DNA of 9,002 nt. It comes from CAZBGL01 sp964491375. Lineage in GTDB: Bacteria; Desulfobacterota; Deferrisomatia; Deferrisomatales; Deferrisomataceae. Both the position numbers and the translations under genes were made by a program. Within the stretch, counting starts at the first letter, position 1; every line of letters begins with the position of its first letter. Below the pieces are notes generated by a model, which did no database searches, had not been told where the DNA came from, and was given only the letters and a program-made list of their open reading frames with translations. Below, piece after piece: positions 5,506-9,002 of the stretch. Location: positions 1 through 9,002 of the forward strand of contig CAZBGL010000005.1 of NCBI GenBank assembly GCA_964491375.1, written 5' to 3'.

Positions 5506-6075
5506 CTACTCCGACAACGCCGAGGCCAGGTCCTGGGGAGTGAAGGGGAGGCGTCTGAAAAGCTTTCGCTCCAGAGTCCGGGCACGCTCCCAGGTTTCCC
5601 GGATCCGGCGTTCGGCCTCCGGATGGCCGCGGCCGTACCGCTCGATGAGATCCTCGAACCGCTCGTCCAGGCTCACGATCTCGTCGTGGCGTACTCTCTT
5701 GTCGCTGTAGTTCAGGACCTCGCATTCGGTGACCGGGCCGTTCGGCCGGAACGACCGCAGCACCACGTGTTCCTCCACGAGGGCCGCGACCCGACCGTAT
5801 CCCAGTCGGCGGAGCAGTTCGCCCCCCTCCCGGGCGTGATCCCGTTGGGAGCCAAGGCACCGGGCCTTGGCGATGTCGTGCAGTAGCGCACCCGCCACCA
5901 GGAGCGCCAGGTCCAACCCCTCGCCGGCCCGCTCCACCAAGGCCCCGCCCAGGGTCTCCGCGACCCGGGCCACTTGTTCGCTGTGGCGCCGGATGTGCTC
6001 GGGCACACCGTATCGATCGAGAAGCGCCCGGCACGCCTCCTGGCCGGGGATCCGGTGGTCGCCCCGGGGCAGCAC
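5506..6075 (-). CDS. HD-domain metal-dependent phosphohydrolase
   Basis: The 189-residue protein carries an HD fold. The visible ligand set is His31 (HSEQVARVA), H66-D67 in ALLHDIAK, His80 (DHAREGGELL), His103 (EEHV) and Asp124 (NYSDKRV), matching the H...HD...H...H...D pattern of HDIG-type hydrolases. Members split phosphate esters or nucleotides; the substrate here is unknown. The C-terminal third (about 135-185) is a charged helical extension (ERFEDLIERYGRG, ERRIRETWERA). The start is GTG at 6075, three bases after the transketolase stop. The ribosome binding site is weak (TAGG), so translation probably relies on coupling to the upstream gene. The start fits the usual 'x-IP-x-x-E-x-C-x-x-LL' beginning of this HD subgroup. 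Confidence 0.88.
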   Translation of the reverse strand: MLPRGDHRIPGQEACRALLDRYGVPEHIRRHSEQVARVAETLGGALVERAGEGLDLALLVAGALLHDIAKARCLGSQRDHAREGGELLRRLGYGRVAALVEEHVVLRSFRPNGPVTECEVLNYSDKRVRHDEIVSLDERFEDLIERYGRGHPEAERRIRETWERARTLERKLFRRLPFTPQDLASALSE

Positions 6076-6078
6076 GAC

Positions 6079-8022
6079 CTACCGCTTCAGGAACTTGGCC
6101 GCCCGGGCCGCCAACGTGCCGGCATCCAGCCCCAGACGCCGGTGCACGTCCTCTGGGGCGCCCGCCAGCCCCGCGCCCGGAACCCCCAGCTTGAGCAGTC
6201 GACAGGAGATGCCACGGGTCGCGATGATACTGGCGATGCGCGCCCCCAGGCCGGTGCGTACGTTGTGGTCTTCGTAGGTGATCACCCGACCTTTCCGGAG
6301 GCACTGCAAGAGCATGGGGTCGTCCGCATCCTCCAGCGCCTTCGGGCAGGGCACGTGGAGGACCGTGGGCTGGAACCCCTTCTCCCGCAGGATCCTCCAC
6401 GCCTCCACCGCCACCGCCAGGGACGGGCCGGTCGTCAGGATCACCCCGTCGTCCCCGGGCCGTACCCGGTCGATCCGGCCGTATTCGAAACGATAATCCC
6501 TGCCGAACAGGGGCCGGCCCTCTTCGTCGGTGACCACGGGCCCCGGCGACACCCCGAGTCCCACCACCCAGTTCCCCGGCTCCCCCAGAACGTACCGCAC
6601 CACCCGGTCGGCCTGGTTGGCATCGGCCGGGAACACGGCTCGGCACGCCGGCAGGGCTTCGGTGATGCCCACGTAGTCGAGGCACATGAGGGCCCGTCCG
6701 TCTCCCCCTCCCTCCGAGCCCAGGTGGGAGACAAAGAGCTTTACGTGGGCCCCGTTGAGGTCGTTCAGGCGAAGCTGCTGGTACGCAGCGTCCAACGCGT
6801 GGCTGGCCCGGGCCGTCCACACCGTGACCACGCCTTCCAAGCTCGCGGCCCCGGCGATGGTGGCCCCGGCATGGTCCTGGGCTCCGAACTCAAAAAAACG
6901 CTCCCGGTTGGCCCGGGCGATCTCCACCGTACCCATGAACGGACTCACCCCGCTGTCCATCAGCGCCACCGGTGCCCCCCGCCCGTCCCGGTTCCGTTCG
7001 GTCACCTCCGACAGCACGCGCGCGAACACCTCGGTGGGCGCCACGTGCCGTCCCGGCGGATAGTCCGTGGGCGGGCCCACATCGGGCGCGGCGTACGGGG
7101 GGCCCTCCTCTGCCACGTCGAAGTCGAACTCCCCGAATGCCGTCCGGTAGTCCAGTTCCTCGGAGAGGTCGCCCTCCAGACGGAGTTCCTTGAGGGCCGC
7201 CTGCAGCTCGTGCTCGCTCAACGCAGCGTGGTGGTAGTGGGGCTCGTTCTCCATGAACGACACGCCGTGCCCGAACGTGGTCTTGGCGATCACCAACACG
7301 GGTGCGCTCTGGATCTGGATGGCCCTCCGTACCGCCTTGTAGATCTCGTTGGGATCGTGTCCGTTGATCTCGATCACGTCCCAGCCGTCCGCGATGTACT
7401 CGTACCGGATGCTCTGGGCCAGCACGTCCGGGGTGCGGCCGGTGGAGAGGATGCCGTTGGCGTCCAGGACCACCGTGATGTTGTTGAGCCGATACCGCTT
7501 GGCGAACCGCCGTGCCTCGGCCACCTGCCCCTTCTGCTGCTCCCCGTCGCTCATGAGGACAAAGATGTTGTTCTTGACCCCTTTGAGGCGTGCCGCGACC
7601 GCGAACCCGCACGCGGCCGCAAGCCCCGCCCCCTGGGGCCCGTTCGTCCATTCCACGCCGGGCACGGACCGGTTCGCCGCCCCCTCGAACACGCTCCCGG
7701 CCTTGCAGAACAGGCTCACGGCGTCGTCCCGGTCCACGTACTCCATCCGCCCCAGCGTGGCGTACAGGGCTGCGCTCAGGTGCCCCGGACTCACGAGCAC
7801 CCGGTCCCTCTCCGGGGCGTCCGGGTCTGCAGGATCCACGTTGGCGGCCGCCAGCAGCGTCACCAGAACGTCCGCGCACGAGAGGCACCCCCCGGGGTAG
7901 CCTCCTCCAGCAAGATAGATCATGCGCAGCGCGTCGCCCCGCACCTGCCGGGCGGTCTCTTTCAACTGCCGGACCTGTTCGGCCTGGAGTTCCTCCTGCT
8001 TGAAGCCCTTGGGCAACTGCAT
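6079..8022 (-). CDS. Transketolase-family thiamine-diphosphate enzyme with divergent active site
   Basis: The 647-residue single-chain protein has the transketolase order: ThDP-binding domain (about 20-290), pyrimidine-binding domain (about 325-490) and C-terminal domain (about 515-640). ThDP/metal residues are visible in S158-D-G-E161 with GQVAEA, and in D187-A-N189. SPGH81 and FGHGVSFMEN (250-259) are also transketolase-like. Several usual residues differ. The first GHPG motif reads GGYPGG (40-45). The second, GHP motif, appears lost (EGAANRS, 113-119). The usual catalytic Glu of the 'GIAEQNM' segment aligns with Asp383 (GAQDHAG). The 'GEDGpTHQ' segment reads GGGDGRAL. Canonical transketolase activity is therefore uncertain; a different ketol donor or acceptor is possible. 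The ATG at 8022 has AAGGAG eight bases upstream. The frame stays open farther upstream but overlaps the acidic-protein gene. The HD gene follows after three bases. The alignment was done by eye. Confidence 0.85.
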   Translation of the reverse strand: MQLPKGFKQEELQAEQVRQLKETARQVRGDALRMIYLAGGGYPGGCLSCADVLVTLLAAANVDPADPDAPERDRVLVSPGHLSAALYATLGRMEYVDRDDAVSLFCKAGSVFEGAANRSVPGVEWTNGPQGAGLAAACGFAVAARLKGVKNNIFVLMSDGEQQKGQVAEARRFAKRYRLNNITVVLDANGILSTGRTPDVLAQSIRYEYIADGWDVIEINGHDPNEIYKAVRRAIQIQSAPVLVIAKTTFGHGVSFMENEPHYHHAALSEHELQAALKELRLEGDLSEELDYRTAFGEFDFDVAEEGPPYAAPDVGPPTDYPPGRHVAPTEVFARVLSEVTERNRDGRGAPVALMDSGVSPFMGTVEIARANRERFFEFGAQDHAGATIAGAASLEGVVTVWTARASHALDAAYQQLRLNDLNGAHVKLFVSHLGSEGGGDGRALMCLDYVGITEALPACRAVFPADANQADRVVRYVLGEPGNWVVGLGVSPGPVVTDEEGRPLFGRDYRFEYGRIDRVRPGDDGVILTTGPSLAVAVEAWRILREKGFQPTVLHVPCPKALEDADDPMLLQCLRKGRVITYEDHNVRTGLGARIASIIATRGISCRLLKLGVPGAGLAGAPEDVHRRLGLDAGTLAARAAKFLKR

Positions 8023-8065
8023 GGATAGCGCTCCTTGCGGATGCTCCGGCCCCTCCTCCGGAGTC

Positions 8066-8383
8066 CTAGTCCTCCTCCTCGTCCAGCGCGTCGTCCATGT
8101 CCTCTTCCTCCTCCAGGTCCTCCAGAGCCCGCCGGGCCACCGAAGTCCGCAGGAGCTGCCGCAACGCCGTGGAGATCGCCCGGACGGGGTTGTCCACGTC
8201 CTCGAGGTCCTCGGCCTCCACGTACTCGGCGAGCTCCTCGGCCACCTCGGCCCGGAGTTCCTCGTCGGCCAGGTCCTCCCAGCCGAACTCCATGTCCTCC
8301 AGCGGTTCCCCGTCACAGAGGAAAACCACCCCCTCCTCGTCGTACACCGCTTCCAGCGTGGAAAGGATCTTCTTCTTGGGCAT
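8066..8383 (-). CDS. Small, highly acidic protein of unknown function
   Basis: The family of this 105-residue protein was not recognised. A basic N-terminus (MPKKKILSTLEAVYDEEG) leads into a short beta-like segment (VVFLCDGEPLEDMEFG). It continues as a strongly acidic helical region (about 35-63) and a more basic helix (NPVRAISTALRQLLRTSVARRALED, about 67-91), and ends in an almost purely acidic tail (EEEEDMDDALDEEED). No signal peptide or membrane helix is seen, so it should be cytoplasmic. The ATG at 8383 has GAGGAGG a few bases upstream and is preferred to an upstream in-frame ATG at 8437 that lies too close to the predicted transcription start. The gene precedes the transketolase-like gene by 43 bases and is probably co-transcribed with it. 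The acid/base segments suggest protein binding, but no function is assigned. Confidence 0.75.
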   Translation of the reverse strand: MPKKKILSTLEAVYDEEGVVFLCDGEPLEDMEFGWEDLADEELRAEVAEELAEYVEAEDLEDVDNPVRAISTALRQLLRTSVARRALEDLEEEEDMDDALDEEED

Positions 8384-8427
8384 GGGTCCCTCCTCCGTGC
8401 AGCCGGCACCCGGGCGGAAGACGCCGG

Positions 8428-8456
8428 AACATAACATCCGCTCCCCCCGGTGACAA
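8428..8456 (-). promoter_or_regulatory. Predicted sigma70 promoter of the acidic-protein/transketolase/HD operon
   Basis: On the minus strand, TTGTCA (8456-8451; five of six to consensus) is followed after exactly 17 bases by TATGTT (8433-8428; four of six). It lies in the 87-base gap between the YifB/ComM stop and the acidic-protein start. A start near 8421 gives a leader of about 40 bases. This makes the three genes an operon separate from YifB/ComM. Confidence 0.6.
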
Positions 8457-8470
8457 CCCGGGCCCGTCCC

Positions 8471-9002
8471 TCACCCCCGCCCCGGCAACGCACCGGGTGT
8501 GGTCCGGAACTGGAGGGCTTCCAGGACGTGCTCCCGGCGGACCGGCCCCCCTCCCGCCAGGTCCGCCACGGTGCGGGCCACCTTGAGCACCCGGGCGTAG
8601 GCCCGTGCCGAGAGCCCCAACCGCTCCACCGCGTGCCTCAGCAGTTCGCGGGCGCCCCGATCCGGGGCCGCATACCGCCGCACCGCCCGGGCGGTCATCT
8701 GGCCGTTGCAGTGGAACGGTTCCTCCGCGAAGCGTTCCGCCTGGATCGCTCTCGCCCGCACCACCCGGTCGCGGATCTGCCCGGACGGCTCCCCGTCACC
8801 CTCTTCCTCCAGTTCGCGATACGGCACCCGCGGAACTTCCAGGCGCAGATCGAACCGGTCGAGGAGCGGCCCGCTCACCCGGGCCCGGTACCGCTGGAGG
8901 GCGGACGGGGTGCACCGGCACGGGCGGTGTGCATCGCCGTAATGCCCGCACGGACAGGGGTTCATCGCCCCCACGAGCATGAACCGGGCCGGAAACGTAA
9001 CA
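8471..9002 (-). CDS. comM: YifB/ComM-family AAA+ protein, C-terminal part (5' end cut by window edge)
   Basis: The last 176 residues of a Mg-chelatase-like AAA+ ATPase are visible; family members are about 500 residues, so about two thirds lie beyond the right edge. The fragment begins within the AAA+ core (VTFPARFMLVGAMNPCPCG), which is diagnostic for YifB/ComM. Four cysteines (C16, C18, C28, C30 of the fragment) form the CPCG...CRC cluster. The GPLLDRFDL segment (44-52) with Arg49 follows. The C-terminal Mg-chelatase domain (about 75-170) contains LSARAYARVLKVARTVADL and the closing EHVLEALQFR. In Vibrio, ComM is a hexameric branch-migration helicase that helps integrate incoming DNA in natural transformation; most non-competent bacteria also carry the gene. 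The frame is intact to the edge and ends in TGA. No functional link to the downstream genes is evident. Confidence 0.95.
   Translation of the reverse strand, partial: VTFPARFMLVGAMNPCPCGHYGDAHRPCRCTPSALQRYRARVSGPLLDRFDLRLEVPRVPYRELEEEGDGEPSGQIRDRVVRARAIQAERFAEEPFHCNGQMTARAVRRYAAPDRGARELLRHAVERLGLSARAYARVLKVARTVADLAGGGPVRREHVLEALQFRTTPGALPGRG

Noticed and set aside
5399..6820. A 473-codon minus-strand frame overlapping the HD and transketolase-like genes.
   Set aside because: It is a frame-shifted reading of two well supported genes, dominated by Arg, Gly and Pro.
5974..8028. A 684-codon open frame on the plus strand opposite the transketolase-like gene.
   Set aside because: It resembles no known protein, is rich in Arg, His, Pro and Gly, and lies antisense to a gene with clear family motifs. 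Long antisense frames are common in GC-rich DNA.
8023..8493. N-terminal extension of the transketolase-like protein to 8493.
   Set aside because: The extra residues are Arg/Thr/Trp-rich and out of frame with the acidic-protein gene they overlap. The ATG at 8022 has a good ribosome binding site and starts where family members start.
1..9002. CRISPR arrays, tRNA or rRNA genes, transposases, integrases, toxin-antitoxin pairs.
   Set aside because: No regularly spaced repeats, RNA gene signatures or mobile-element proteins were seen in any frame.

Overview
The window is compact, GC-rich bacterial DNA holding ten protein genes: eight on the minus strand and two on the plus strand. No RNA genes, insertion sequences, CRISPR arrays or prophage genes were seen. 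An exported multihaem c-type cytochrome with paired CxxCH/PH motifs, several TlpA-type periplasmic thioredoxins and an ECF sigma factor with a membrane anti-sigma factor suggest a Gram-negative, respiratory, high-GC bacterium. Desulfobacterota or another metal- or sulfur-respiring 'delta-proteobacterial' lineage would fit, but this is inference from gene content and composition, not a phylogenetic assignment.

Left block (1-4014, minus strand, read right to left). A GTG-started ECF sigma factor overlaps by four bases a small exported helical protein. After a 100-base gap comes a zinc-finger anti-sigma factor whose periplasmic part is a CBM48/AMPK-type glycogen-binding-like domain. It is followed by an exported cytochrome with nine CxxCH sites plus one atypical Cx8CH site, and by a TlpA-like thioredoxin cut off by the left edge. 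Upstream of the sigma gene is a textbook ECF promoter (GGAAC-N17-CGTC), so the block looks like a self-activating regulon. A 14-base direct repeat lies in the predicted leader. The likely scheme is that a periplasmic signal, sensed by the anti-sigma factor and perhaps by the exported helical protein, releases the sigma factor, which raises expression of the cytochrome and its thiol-redox partner.

Middle (4015-5505). A 333-base divergent intergenic region separates the sigma operon from two plus-strand TlpA/ResA-like thioredoxins (CVAC and CGPC active sites). With the left-edge protein (CAAC), three different thioredoxin-fold proteins flank the cytochrome and sigma module. This is consistent with periplasmic thiol reduction, for example of apocytochrome CxxCH cysteines.

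Right block (5506-9002, minus strand, read right to left). The C-terminal part of a YifB/ComM AAA+ protein is followed by a sigma70-like promoter, a small very acidic protein, a transketolase-family thiamine-diphosphate enzyme with several unusual active-site residues, and an HD-domain metal-dependent phosphohydrolase. The last gene converges on the second thioredoxin gene with zero spacing: the two stop codons form TAGCTA.
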